Shown: positions 46,673 to 55,168, counted from the stretch's first letter. The stretch is 64,000 bases of DNA from Bradyrhizobium sp. sBnM-33 (GCF_032917945.1 NZ_CP136624.1:3410001-3474000), one strand, 5' to 3'. Program-made: numbers and translations. The notes: generated from the sequence alone by a model not told the origin.

Positions 46673-47740
46673 TCATGGCTGCCGCAGGCTCCAATACGCG
46701 ACCGCAAGATGTTGCTCGCGGGAGAGCTTCCGCTCGTCGCGCAGATGGTTTCGCAGCGCCTTCAGCGCCTGCGCTTCGCACGCGACCCATGCAAAGACCT
46801 CGCGATGTTCAGGCCATCGCACGGCCTTGACGGCATCGACCAATAGCTGCGTCGTGCCGGCCGGACGGTCGCCGCGATGCAGCCAGCGGATCGATACGCC
46901 GGCTGGCGCTATCAGCGGAACCTGCTCAAGCCGGTCGGCGACTTCGATGAAGACTTCACCGGTTGCCGTCGCCGGCAGTGTCTCAAGAATTCGCGCAATT
47001 GCGGGAAGGGCGGTCTCGTCGCCCGCCAGCAGCAACCAGCGCGCCGGACGAATGCTTCGTCCGAGCGGACCGGCCATGCCGCAAATGGCTCCGGCCTTCG
47101 CGTTGAGGGCAAACGCCGAGCCCGGTCCGGCATGATCGTGGACCACGAAATCGATGTCGATCTCGCGGGCCCGCAGATCGATGCGGCGGATCGTGTAGTA
47201 GCGGGTGATAGGCCTGCGGTCCGGCTCCGGCCAGAGGATTCGCCCGTCGGGGGCGGGCCACGGCCATTCGGGCTTGGCAAGGCCTTCCGGCGGAAAATAC
47301 AGACGGACGTGCAGATCATCGTCGTTCACAAAGCGGGCGATGTCGTCGCCGGTGAATGTCAGCCGGCGCATGCGGGGCGTCAGGTCGATCGCTGCCTTCA
47401 GCCGCACCTCGCGGAAATTGGCCAGCGTGCCGCCGTTCGATTCATGGCCGGACCAGACGATGGTCGGCGACTCATCGCCGGCAAACTCAATGACGTGGGA
47501 AGCGACAACCGATCGCAGCATTTCAAGGTTGCCCTTGTCGTTGGCCTCGACGCGGATCTTGAGCGCCTCGGCCTCGACGGCGAGCGAACTGGTTCCAAAC
47601 GGCAGTTTCGCCACCATCAGGCCGCCCCGGTCCTCGAAGGCGATATCATGCTCGGCAAGATGATCGATCATTCGGGCCGCAAGGCCGGCGGCATCAGCAA
47701 TCGGAATGCGGGTTTCGGAAACAAGCGAGTCCAAAGTCAT
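46673..47740 (-). CDS. DUF2218 domain fused to siderophore-interacting protein (ferric-siderophore reductase)
   Basis: A 355-residue two-domain cytoplasmic protein. Residues about 5-90 match DUF2218. Residues about 105-355 are a ViuB/YqjH-type siderophore-interacting flavoprotein with the FAD-binding motif RYYTIR (180-185), a Gly-rich GMAGPLGRS segment and the C-terminal LAVAYWSLR. Such proteins reduce ferric siderophore with NAD(P)H so that iron is released inside the cell. I chose ATG 47740, which has GGAG 5 bp upstream. It is the first gene of a minus-strand pair with fhuC and diverges from the exporter gene. The function of the DUF2218 part is unknown to me. Confidence 0.9.
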   Translation of the reverse strand: MTLDSLVSETRIPIADAAGLAARMIDHLAEHDIAFEDRGGLMVAKLPFGTSSLAVEAEALKIRVEANDKGNLEMLRSVVASHVIEFAGDESPTIVWSGHESNGGTLANFREVRLKAAIDLTPRMRRLTFTGDDIARFVNDDDLHVRLYFPPEGLAKPEWPWPAPDGRILWPEPDRRPITRYYTIRRIDLRAREIDIDFVVHDHAGPGSAFALNAKAGAICGMAGPLGRSIRPARWLLLAGDETALPAIARILETLPATATGEVFIEVADRLEQVPLIAPAGVSIRWLHRGDRPAGTTQLLVDAVKAVRWPEHREVFAWVACEAQALKALRNHLRDERKLSREQHLAVAYWSLRQP

Positions 47741-47900
47741 TTCTCCAGTCGGGCCTGCCCGATGCTGGCCTGCGCACGCTTCGATTTCCGGATGCCGCAG
47801 CCCGACACTGGACCCATGTCCTAGTGGATCCATGTCCTACTCGCTCGTCGGCTGCGATGCAAAGGCGGTACTACTCACATTTTATTAAACGCATTGCCGA

Positions 47901-47923
47901 TCACAAATTAGAATCAATCGAAA
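47901..47923 (+). promoter_or_regulatory. Irr-box-like site between the reductase and exporter genes
   Basis: The 13-mer TCACAAATTAGAA (47901-47913) is identical to that at 4109-4121 before the receptor. Bases 47907-47923 read ATTAGAA-TCA-ATCGAAA, matching 11 of 14 positions of the remembered Irr element. It sits in the 309-bp gap between divergent genes starting at 47740 and 48050, and could control both. No gene is seen in this gap. Confidence 0.45.
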
Positions 47924-48049
47924 AAAGCCGAAAAATAAGCTCTGGATGAGTGGTGCTGCCATCATGTATTCGCATCGCACCGGCAAGGCTGTTCGTATCA
48001 CGACGGGCCGTGTAGGTTCGCTTCAGCTCTACTCCAGCGCGCGGCACTC

Positions 48050-49753
48050 ATGATGAATCCACGAAGCGGCCTGACGGCGCAGATCCTGCATCTCCTGCGG
48101 TCCTACTGGCCGATCGTGCTAGGCGGCACCGTTCTCGGCGTTGTCGGCGGCGCCAGCGTTGCGGGGCTGCTCGCGGTCGTCAATCGCGGCCTCTACGCGT
48201 CGCAAGACGACGTCGCCACGCTGCTGTTCGCGTTTGCGGGGCTGTGTCTCCTAATCCTGATCGGCTCGATCGGCGCCGATATCAGCGCCAACTATGTTGG
48301 ACAACGGATTATCGCCGAGCTGCGCAAGTCGCTCGCCGCCAAGATCCTGGCGGCTCCGATCGATCAACTCGAAATCTACCGGACGCATCGGCTGATTCCG
48401 GTCCTCACCCACGACGTCGATACCATCAGCGATTTCGCGTTCTTCTTCTCCTCCTTCTTCGTGTCCGTCGTCATCACGCTCGGCTGCATGGTCTATCTGG
48501 CGGTGCTGTCGTGGCCGCTTTTTCTGATTACGGGGCTGGTCATCGTCCTAGGCTCGCTGGCGCACGCCTATGCGCGAACGCGAGGCGTTCAGGGCTTCAA
48601 TATCGCCCGCGATTCCGAAGACCAACTGCAGAAGCACTACCGCGCGATCGCCGAGGGCGCGAAGGAGCTGCGCCTGAACCGCGCCCGCCGTCAGCGCGTC
48701 TATGTCGACCAGCTTCAGCGCACCGTCGACCATATCAGCGCGGTGCAGATCAAATCGATCAATCTCTTCGTGACGGCGCGCGCGCTCGGCACGATGTTGT
48801 TCTTCGTCGTGATCGGCGTCGCGCTGACTTTGCGTCCGTTCCTCTGGCCCGACAGCCCGGCTGCGGTGTCCAGCGGCTTCGTCCTGGTGCTGCTCTATAT
48901 GCGGGGGCCTATCGATCAGGTGATCGGGATCCTGCCGGCATTGGGCCGCGCGCAGGTGGCGATGAAGCGGATCGCCGAGCTTTCGGAGCAGTTCGCGACG
49001 CCCGAGCAGGACTTGCTGTCCGCGTCATCGACCGCGCCGGATGGATCGGGCAGAATCGAATCGATCGAGCTCCGTGGCGTCTCGTACGGCTTTCGCGCGG
49101 TGCCCGGCAGCAACCCCTTCGTGCTCGGACCGATTGACCTGCATGTCCGGCAGGGAGACATCGTTTTCATTGTCGGTGAAAATGGAAGCGGAAAAACCAC
49201 GCTGATCAAGTTGCTGCTGGGTCTCTACGCGCCGCAGAGAGGTACGCTGCTTCGGGACGGTATACCCGTCGTGACGGAAACGCGGGATGATTACCGGCAG
49301 CTCTTCACGACCATCTTTTCCGACTACTACCTGTTTGAAGATCTTCTGCAGGGAGCGGGAATGGTGCCTGACGTCGCGGAGCGCTATCTCGAGCGATTGG
49401 AGGTCGCGCATAAGGTCTCGGTGGAGAACGGCGTATTTACTACGACGGACCTGTCGACCGGTCAACGCAAGCGGCTGGCGCTGATGAATGCCTGGCTCGA
49501 GGAGAGGCCGGTCCTTGTGTTCGACGAGTGGGCCGCGGATCAGGACCCTGCCTTCCGGCATATCTTTTACACGGAACTGCTGCCTGATCTGAAACGCATG
49601 GGAAAGACGATCATCGTGATCTCACACGATGACCGCTATTTCGGCGTGGCAGATCATCTGGTGCGACTGCGCAACGGCAAGATTGTCGCGGGCGATGCGA
49701 GAACCCATGACATCATCAAATCGTCATCGGTTCCAACCGACGCCTCTCTTTAG
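48050..49753 (+). CDS. Cyclic-peptide/siderophore exporter, PvdE/SyrD-type ABC transporter
   Basis: A 567-residue half-size ABC exporter with an N-terminal six-helix membrane domain (about residues 15-300) fused to an ATPase. Walker A is GENGSGKTT (about 376), the signature is the variant LSTGQRKR, and Walker B is VLVFDEWAADQDP. The variant signature and the DEWAADQDP segment are typical of the PvdE/SyrD/YojI family, which exports pyoverdine precursors and lipopeptides. It is the obvious candidate for moving the acylated peptide across the inner membrane. Two ATGs in tandem (48050 and 48053) are possible starts. No outer-membrane or periplasmic maturation partner is encoded beside it. Confidence 0.93.
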   Translation: MMNPRSGLTAQILHLLRSYWPIVLGGTVLGVVGGASVAGLLAVVNRGLYASQDDVATLLFAFAGLCLLILIGSIGADISANYVGQRIIAELRKSLAAKILAAPIDQLEIYRTHRLIPVLTHDVDTISDFAFFFSSFFVSVVITLGCMVYLAVLSWPLFLITGLVIVLGSLAHAYARTRGVQGFNIARDSEDQLQKHYRAIAEGAKELRLNRARRQRVYVDQLQRTVDHISAVQIKSINLFVTARALGTMLFFVVIGVALTLRPFLWPDSPAAVSSGFVLVLLYMRGPIDQVIGILPALGRAQVAMKRIAELSEQFATPEQDLLSASSTAPDGSGRIESIELRGVSYGFRAVPGSNPFVLGPIDLHVRQGDIVFIVGENGSGKTTLIKLLLGLYAPQRGTLLRDGIPVVTETRDDYRQLFTTIFSDYYLFEDLLQGAGMVPDVAERYLERLEVAHKVSVENGVFTTTDLSTGQRKRLALMNAWLEERPVLVFDEWAADQDPAFRHIFYTELLPDLKRMGKTIIVISHDDRYFGVADHLVRLRNGKIVAGDARTHDIIKSSSVPTDASL

Positions 49754-49856
49754 AGCGATTTTAGTCTTCGGAAAAACTTGAATCGAAGTTCAGACTCTTT
49801 CGAGATGCACATCGTCGAAAGCGTGTGATCGCCTTTGGCGACGCCGTCTTGTCAGA

Positions 49857-49873
49857 TTTGTAAGAAATCTAAA
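49857..49873 (-). promoter_or_regulatory. Irr-box-like site upstream of the acyltransferase-monooxygenase pair
   Basis: Read on the minus strand this is TTTAGAT-TTC-TTACAAA, 11 of 14 matches to the remembered Irr element. It also forms part of the dyad AGATTT-n5-AAATCT (49854-49870). It lies 111 bp before the acyltransferase start, in a 230-bp gap that holds no gene. This is the weakest of the four candidate sites by core match. Confidence 0.35.
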
Positions 49874-49983
49874 CTGCGTGTGCCTGCATTTCTTGTCATC
49901 CTGTACGCGAGTGCTTTACATCGCAAGCGCGAGTGAAGATCGCGTGTTGTTTCAAGCAACCACGTTTGCGATGCGAGGGCCGG

Positions 49984-51045
49984 ATGAACAAAGCTTCGAG
50001 CTCCGCGATAGGGCCTCGCGCATTCCCGATCGGGCCGGACTTTTCCATGACCGTCGTTCAAGACGGCGGGGGAGATATCCGCATTGCGGTGGGCATCACG
50101 ACGGTGATGCGCCTGCGTCTCGATGACGGGCTCGATCATCTGAAAATATTGACCACTCCTGACGATCCGCAACTGGCGGTCTCGGCGATTTCGGCGGCGG
50201 CTGAAGCCATGTTTGGATGGCGGCCGAGTCTTGACCGGCTTGTGGTGGATTCAGCCAGCGCAGAGCTTGCGCGCGAGTTGATGAGCCACGGTCTCGCTCT
50301 CATGGCGGGGGCAGACCTAGTGCTGCTTCCCGAACTAATCATGCAGCGGCGGGACAATTGGCTGGTCAATGCCGAACGGCCGCCATTGCCGCAACTCCAC
50401 GTCATGACGGACGGCAAGCGCCATCCGCGACGCTCGCCAAAGCCGGTGGGAAAGGTCTATGCCCGCTTCATACCATGGCTCGCCGAAGTGATCTCCTTTC
50501 GCGTCGCGAACGTGGACGGCGACCTGCATCTGCTGCACCGCTGGATGAACGATCCCCGCGTCGACGCGTTCTGGAACGAAGCGGGCGATCTCGAAAAGCA
50601 TCGGCGCTATCTCTCCGGCATTCTGGCGGACCCGCACATGCTGCCGCTCATCGGCTGCTTCGACGACGAGCCGTTTGGCTACTTCGAGCTCTACTGGGCC
50701 AAGGAGAATCGTCTCGCGCCGTTCTATGATGCCGACGATTACGATCGCGGCTGGCATGTCGTCGTCGGCGAGGACGCCTATCGCGGGCGCCGCTATATCA
50801 GCGCCTGGCTGCCGTCACTGATGCACTACATGTTCCTTGACGATTGTCGAACGCAACGAATCGTCGGCGAGCCGGCGGCGGCGCATGCGCAGCAGCTCCG
50901 CAATCTGGAAGTCTCGGGATTCGCAAAGATCAAAAACTTCGATTTTCCGCACAAGCGGGCCACGCTCGTGATGCTGTTGCGCGAACGCTTCTTTGGTGAC
51001 CGGCTGTGGCTGCCGGCAGCGACCAGCCCTGCGACCACGTCCTAA
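49984..51045 (+). CDS. Siderophore hydroxyornithine N-acyltransferase (IucB/RhbD/VbsA-like GNAT)
   Basis: A 353-residue GNAT protein of the siderophore acetyltransferase class. The conserved half (about residues 180-335) has HRWMNDPRVDAFWNEAGD, FGYFELYWAKE and AYRGRRYISAWLPSLMHYMF, followed by an acetyl-CoA-binding segment. Relatives transfer acetyl, 3-hydroxybutyryl or other acyl groups to N-hydroxylated lysine or ornithine, forming hydroxamates. The monooxygenase gene starts 21 bp after this one, so the pair should make N5-acyl-N5-hydroxyornithine. I chose ATG 49984, preceded by GAGGG; an earlier ATG at 49933 has no family support. The acyl group cannot be read from the sequence. Confidence 0.9.
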   Translation: MNKASSSAIGPRAFPIGPDFSMTVVQDGGGDIRIAVGITTVMRLRLDDGLDHLKILTTPDDPQLAVSAISAAAEAMFGWRPSLDRLVVDSASAELARELMSHGLALMAGADLVLLPELIMQRRDNWLVNAERPPLPQLHVMTDGKRHPRRSPKPVGKVYARFIPWLAEVISFRVANVDGDLHLLHRWMNDPRVDAFWNEAGDLEKHRRYLSGILADPHMLPLIGCFDDEPFGYFELYWAKENRLAPFYDADDYDRGWHVVVGEDAYRGRRYISAWLPSLMHYMFLDDCRTQRIVGEPAAAHAQQLRNLEVSGFAKIKNFDFPHKRATLVMLLRERFFGDRLWLPAATSPATTS

Positions 51046-51066
51046 CGCCCGAACGGAGCGCAGCTT

Positions 51067-52365
51067 ATGTCTCACCAGTTTGCGATCGAGCACGACGTCA
51101 TCGGGGTCGGATTCGGGCCGTCCAATCTTGCGCTCGCGATCGCATTGGATGAATGCGCCAGAAGATCACGTCTGAAATGCGCCGCTCTGTTCGTGGAGAA
51201 GCAGCCGCAATTCACCTGGCACGGCGGCATGCTGCTTCCAGGCAGCGACATGCAGATCTCGTTTCTCAAGGACCTCGTTTCATTGCGTGATCCGACCAGT
51301 CCGTTCACCTTCGTGAACTATCTCCACAAGCGCGGCCGTTTGCAGGATTTCATCAACTGCCGAACGTTCTATCCGAGCCGGATTGAATTCAACGACTATC
51401 TGCGGTGGGTCGCGGCCCAGTTCAAGTCTCAGGCGGTCTACGGCGAAACCATCATCGTTATCGAGCCGGTGACTGTCGGCCAGTCGGTGACGTCCTTGCG
51501 CGTTCATTCACGGACGCTCGCCGGCGGGGAGACGGTTCGGCTTGCAAGGAACCTGGTGGTCGCGGTCGGAGGGCGACCGTTTATCCCGCAAGTATTTGCG
51601 AAGATCGCCGATGATCCCAGATTGTTGCACTCCAGCCGCTATCTCGACAGGGTCGAGGACATCGACCTCGGTGGAAAGGCCGCGCGCGTGGCCGTGGTCG
51701 GGGGAGGGCAGAGCGCGACCGAGGTGACGGTGGACCTTCGCGGGCGATTTCCGGACGCGAGCATTGATCTGATCTTTCGCGGCCATGCCTTGAAGCCGTC
51801 CGACAGCAGCCCGTTCGTCAACGAGATTTTCAATCCGGATTACACCGACTTCATCTATGCGCAGCCCGCCGAGCGGCGAGACGCTATCGTTCGCAACTTC
51901 CGGAACACGAACTATGCGGTGGTCGATTCTGATCTCCTCGACCAGTTGTATCGATTGCTCTACCAGCAGCGCGTCAGCGGCACGACGGGGATCGCGTTGC
52001 ACCCGCGCAGCGAGATAACGAGTATAGATGCCAGACCGGAAGGCATCGAGATTGGCACGATTGACAAGTTCGGCGGTGCAAAGCGCCGATCGGCCTATGA
52101 TGCCGTCATTCTGGCAACGGGCTACGACAGGGAGACGCCGCACGCGTTTCTGGAGCCGATCCAGCGTTATATTCGCGATGCCGTGCTGGACCGTAACTAC
52201 AAGCTCGTCACCAGCCCGGCATTTCGGCCGCAAATCCATCTCCAGGGATACTCCGAGGCGTCTCACGGCCTGAGTGATACGTTGCTGTCCGTTCTTGCAA
52301 CGCGCTCGCAGGAAATCGCGGAATCGCTGCTTTCGACGATTTCGCGCCGCGAGCTCATCGCGTAA
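51067..52365 (+). CDS. L-ornithine/L-lysine N-monooxygenase (PvdA/IucD family)
   Basis: A 432-residue flavin- and NADPH-dependent N-hydroxylating monooxygenase, the standard length. The FAD motif is GVGFGPSNLAL near residues 14-24. The NADPH motif is VVGGGQSATEV near 210, and the late family motif LATGYDRETPH is present. It hydroxylates the side-chain amine of free ornithine (or lysine), the first step to a hydroxamate. The active-site neighbourhood WHGGMLLPGSDMQISFLKDL resembles ornithine-specific PvdA enzymes, so ornithine is favoured. It follows the acyltransferase and converges on the phosphopantetheinyl transferase with a 4-bp gap. Confidence 0.93.
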   Translation: MSHQFAIEHDVIGVGFGPSNLALAIALDECARRSRLKCAALFVEKQPQFTWHGGMLLPGSDMQISFLKDLVSLRDPTSPFTFVNYLHKRGRLQDFINCRTFYPSRIEFNDYLRWVAAQFKSQAVYGETIIVIEPVTVGQSVTSLRVHSRTLAGGETVRLARNLVVAVGGRPFIPQVFAKIADDPRLLHSSRYLDRVEDIDLGGKAARVAVVGGGQSATEVTVDLRGRFPDASIDLIFRGHALKPSDSSPFVNEIFNPDYTDFIYAQPAERRDAIVRNFRNTNYAVVDSDLLDQLYRLLYQQRVSGTTGIALHPRSEITSIDARPEGIEIGTIDKFGGAKRRSAYDAVILATGYDRETPHAFLEPIQRYIRDAVLDRNYKLVTSPAFRPQIHLQGYSEASHGLSDTLLSVLATRSQEIAESLLSTISRRELIA

Positions 52366-52369
52366 GCCA

Positions 52370-53242
52370 TCAGATAGCGGGGGCAATGAGTCGCCACTGT
52401 GCGGCGGATCCAAGCGCGGGCGGCACCGAAAGCACGGCGGGTGACGGGCCTGCGTCGACGATCACGGTGCTCGGAGCTATCGTGAATCCGAGTGCGGCCG
52501 CCTTCAGCAGGGCTTCCTTGAGGGTCCAATAGCGAAGAAAGAGCCGGGACCGAAGTGCCGCGGGAGCGTTCCGTAGAACCTCCCGCTCTTCTGCCGCCAG
52601 GACGATTTCGCCGATCGAATCCATATCGGCAATTTCCCGCAGCGGTTCGATATCGACGCCGATAGGCATGCGGGCGGCTGCAACGGCCACAGTGCCCCTC
52701 GCGTGGCTCAGGCTGAAGTCGATCTCCACTGGACCAGCAACGAGCATGGGCTTGCCATGCGCCGATGGTTGAAACCGCAGGGCTTCAGCCGATTGACCGA
52801 CAAGCCCGCCAAGCATGAGGCGAATCCCCGTATGCGCAGCCAGATAGCTCATTCGATCTTCGATGTGCAGGAATCGCACCATGCGATCGGTCTCACCGGC
52901 ATCGAGCAGTTTCGCAGCTCGCTCGACGCTGAGCATGCCGGGTTCGCCGGCAGCGACCTCCGGCGATGGAGGTATCGCTGCCAGCCAGAGAAGGATCTCT
53001 TCCGGTTCCAAATGTCCGACCGACCTCGCGATATCAGCATCCAGCAGCCATCGCACCCGCAAATGATCCTGCGGAGCCGCACATCTCACGGCGATCGACC
53101 ACGCGAGGGAGGCGCTTGCACGCGTCATTGAAAGCGATGCAGCAAATGGTCGTTGTCCAGCCTTCAGGAAGTCCGTCATGTCCACGGGCTTATCGACCAA
53201 TGCGCAACCGTCTGCAACCCCCGGGTGTACAGAGGCACGCAT
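52370..53242 (-). CDS. 4'-phosphopantetheinyl transferase, Sfp type
   Basis: A 290-residue enzyme that attaches phosphopantetheine to carrier-domain serines, as needed by the nine carrier domains of the three synthetases. Family motifs are FSLSHARG (176-183), IGVDIEP (194-200) and RYWTLKEALLKA (237-248), with the acidic and KEA residues that bind magnesium and CoA. The conserved region starts near residue 105. The first 100 residues are longer than usual for the family, and later starts (for example 53179) are possible. It is transcribed toward the monooxygenase gene from a promoter region shared with the small gene at 53358. Confidence 0.9.
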   Translation of the reverse strand: MRASVHPGVADGCALVDKPVDMTDFLKAGQRPFAASLSMTRASASLAWSIAVRCAAPQDHLRVRWLLDADIARSVGHLEPEEILLWLAAIPPSPEVAAGEPGMLSVERAAKLLDAGETDRMVRFLHIEDRMSYLAAHTGIRLMLGGLVGQSAEALRFQPSAHGKPMLVAGPVEIDFSLSHARGTVAVAAARMPIGVDIEPLREIADMDSIGEIVLAAEEREVLRNAPAALRSRLFLRYWTLKEALLKAAALGFTIAPSTVIVDAGPSPAVLSVPPALGSAAQWRLIAPAI

Positions 53243-53255
53243 CGAGATGATCTGC

Positions 53256-53272
53256 CTTAGAATCCATCTAAC
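53256..53272 (+). promoter_or_regulatory. Irr-box-like site before the phosphopantetheinyl transferase gene
   Basis: CTTAGAA-TCC-ATCTAAC matches 11 of 12 core positions (TTAGAA-n3-TTCTAA) of the remembered Irr element, the best match in the window. It ends 14 bp before the start codon of the minus-strand transferase gene and lies in the gap divergent to the gene at 53358. Its position near the start would suit repression. Confidence 0.5.
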
Positions 53273-53306
53273 TGAGACAAGCCGAGATCATGTGCGCTTG
53301 CGATGC

Positions 53307-53323
53307 TGATAGATTCATTCTCA
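53307..53323 (+). promoter_or_regulatory. Possible second iron-regulator site (TGA-n11-TCA dyad)
   Basis: TGATAGATTCATTCTCA has the TGA...TCA ends and AT-rich centre seen in Fur- and RirA-type boxes, but the interior symmetry is poor. It lies 35 bp before ATG 53358. This is a weak call and may be chance. Confidence 0.25.
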
Positions 53324-53357
53324 ATCGCATCTGCAGATATTCAACGTGGAACTGGTC

Positions 53358-53804
53358 ATGATAAAATCCGTCCCTCTCGAGCAGCATATCGATAGCTATC
53401 TGCCGGAGCGAATTGCAACCATACTGGTTCGCAGTCACCACGCGGGGCTCGTCAGCAAGGAGCCATCCACGCGCATCAACTATCTCCTCGAGATTGCGTC
53501 GCTCCATACCAGGGGCGAACTCCTCGGGCAGCCGGGCCTGGGACGCCTGCGTTTGCAACGGATCGAGAAGTGGATGGAATTTCATGGCCGCCGCCTTCGG
53601 CGCAACGAAGAGAGTCTGGATAGTGTGATCTGCCGGTTTGGTTTTCGGCAAGCTCTGCTTGAGAAAAAGGCCAGCCGCTCCGCGCCCAGATCGGTCATCT
53701 CGTCCGAGGACAAAGACAAGATCTTGCGCGAGTTCGGTTCATACGCCGAGCGTGAAGATATCCGGCGGGTGGAACGGCGGATCGCGATCAGCCATAACAC
53801 CTGA
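53358..53804 (+). CDS. Hypothetical protein, possibly part of the siderophore regulon
   Basis: A 148-residue, strongly basic soluble protein that I do not recognise. It has no signal peptide or membrane helix. The middle (about 45-100) is rich in leucine and arginine and probably helical (GLGRLRLQRIEKWMEFHGRR), and the C-terminal third is charged (SSEDKDKILREFGSYAERED). I chose ATG 53358, with GGA 8 bp upstream; a GTG at 53346 would add four residues. It is divergent from the phosphopantetheinyl transferase gene and shares its putative iron-regulated promoter. A regulatory or DNA-binding role is conceivable from charge alone but is unsupported. Confidence 0.6.
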   Translation: MIKSVPLEQHIDSYLPERIATILVRSHHAGLVSKEPSTRINYLLEIASLHTRGELLGQPGLGRLRLQRIEKWMEFHGRRLRRNEESLDSVICRFGFRQALLEKKASRSAPRSVISSEDKDKILREFGSYAEREDIRRVERRIAISHNT

Positions 53805-54060
53805 TGCGAGGGTGCCGCAACTTGTTCGACAGAAGTTGATCGTCGCGTGGACGTTGGACGCGAAGAGATGCACGTGCTGCAGATGATAGCGCTGCCGAGT
53901 GCCGCAGGGAGGCTGCCAGTCGTTCTTCGGCGTCGTCACGCCTGCTCCTTTCGGCGCGAAGGGCTGCGCCTTGAACGTCGGAGTGTCTGTATCAGTGCAG
54001 AGCCCGGCTGGCAAACGAGCTTTTTTTGAACGCGCCTTGAGCGAAACTCAACAGTGAAAC
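53805..54060. other. Gap at the right edge of the siderophore locus
   Basis: No gene is supported. The only structure seen is a tandem 10-mer GAAACTCAAC (about 54040-54064) just before the end of the convergent LysR gene. No clear terminator hairpin was found. Confidence 0.4.
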
Positions 54061-54999
54061 TCAACGCGCATACTCTGCGCCTGCCTTCGTCGCAGTCTTC
54101 TTCACGGCGAGCTTCTTCGGCGCTTGCTGGCCGCGTGCATTATTCAGCCAGGCGACGAAAGCTGTCAGCGCGGGATCATCAGCCATGCGCTGCTCGTATT
54201 CGAGCACGAACTGCCGGCGTGTCGGGCGAACGATTGGATGGGCCTTGACGAGATTGCCGCGTGCGAGGTCAGGCGCAAGAAGACCGTCGATGGCGATGGC
54301 GACGCCCATGCCGGCGGCCGCGGCTTCAATAGTCAAGCCAAGGCTTTCGAAGCTGCTGCCGCCCTGCACGGGCACGTCGGCGAATTGCGCGTGATCGAGC
54401 CACCGCCGCCAATCGTCCGGGCGCGGCCGCGCATGCAGGAGAGGAACGGTGGCGAAATCCACCGCGCCGTTCTTCATGTACTGCGGCGCGCAGACCGGCA
54501 CGGTCGCGATCGGCATCAAGGAATGGGTGACGAGCCCGGCGCGCGGCTGCCCGTCTGAGACGGCGATCACCGCGTCGTAACGGCTGGCGAGAAGGTCGAG
54601 CGGATTGGAGCTCGTGTGCAGGTCGACTTCCAGATCGGGATAGGCCGCATTGAGCGTGGGCCAGATCGGCAGCAGGAAGCGCGAGACGAAGAAGCCATAG
54701 ACCCCGACCGAAAGCCGCCTGAAACGCCGCAACCGCAGGCCGTCGGCGGCATCTGCGATCCGGTCCAATGCCTCGCGGGCGGAATCGGCAAACGTCTTGC
54801 CTGCGGAGGTAAGAACCAGACCACGCGAGCCGCGCAGGAAAAGGGCGGTCCCCATTCGTGCTTCCAGGGCGCGGACGTGCCGGCTCACGGCGCCGACCGT
54901 CACGTTCAACTCATCCGCGGCCCGGGTGATCGACAGGTGCCGTGCGGCGGCCTCGAACGCCCGCACCGCATGCAAGGGAGGAAGTCGTCGTGATGCCAT
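54061..54999 (-). CDS. LysR-family transcriptional regulator (GcvA-like)
   Basis: A 312-residue LysR regulator. The N-terminal helix-turn-helix is at about residues 8-65 (HAVRAFEAAARHLSITRAADEL, then VTVGAVSRHVRALE) and is followed by a substrate-binding domain. The opening RRLPPLHAVRAFEAAAR is typical of the GcvA/AmpR-like branch. The last 25 residues form a Lys/Ala-rich tail (KKLAVKKTATKAG), which is unusual and may contact DNA or simply be disordered. It is divergent from the acyl-CoA dehydrogenase gene, with 169 bp between starts, and probably controls that operon. Its effector is unknown, and I see no reason to link it to iron. Confidence 0.9.
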   Translation of the reverse strand: MASRRLPPLHAVRAFEAAARHLSITRAADELNVTVGAVSRHVRALEARMGTALFLRGSRGLVLTSAGKTFADSAREALDRIADAADGLRLRRFRRLSVGVYGFFVSRFLLPIWPTLNAAYPDLEVDLHTSSNPLDLLASRYDAVIAVSDGQPRAGLVTHSLMPIATVPVCAPQYMKNGAVDFATVPLLHARPRPDDWRRWLDHAQFADVPVQGGSSFESLGLTIEAAAAGMGVAIAIDGLLAPDLARGNLVKAHPIVRPTRRQFVLEYEQRMADDPALTAFVAWLNNARGQQAPKKLAVKKTATKAGAEYAR

Positions 55000-55168
55000 C
55001 GCGCGAGCTTAGTGGAAAAGGGCCGGCCGGAAAACGGGGGATTGCGAGCGTTGAGTCTGGCTCAAGCCCCCGACCCAAGAAGTCGTTTGCAGGGGAGCTC
55101 CGCCGGTCATACGCCGACATCTGCCCCGGGGCTTCGGCCCAGGCGGGTGAAAGCCGAGGGAGTTGCCC

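Noticed and set aside
4105..53804. Reading the whole NRPS locus as a recently acquired island inserted at tRNA-Pro
   Set aside because: The tRNA fragment's orientation puts the expected insert on its left, and base composition does not visibly change across the locus.
53805..54060. Minus-strand frame of 91 codons (53739-54014)
   Set aside because: It overlaps the end of the gene at 53358, and has no ribosome binding site and no recognisable family.
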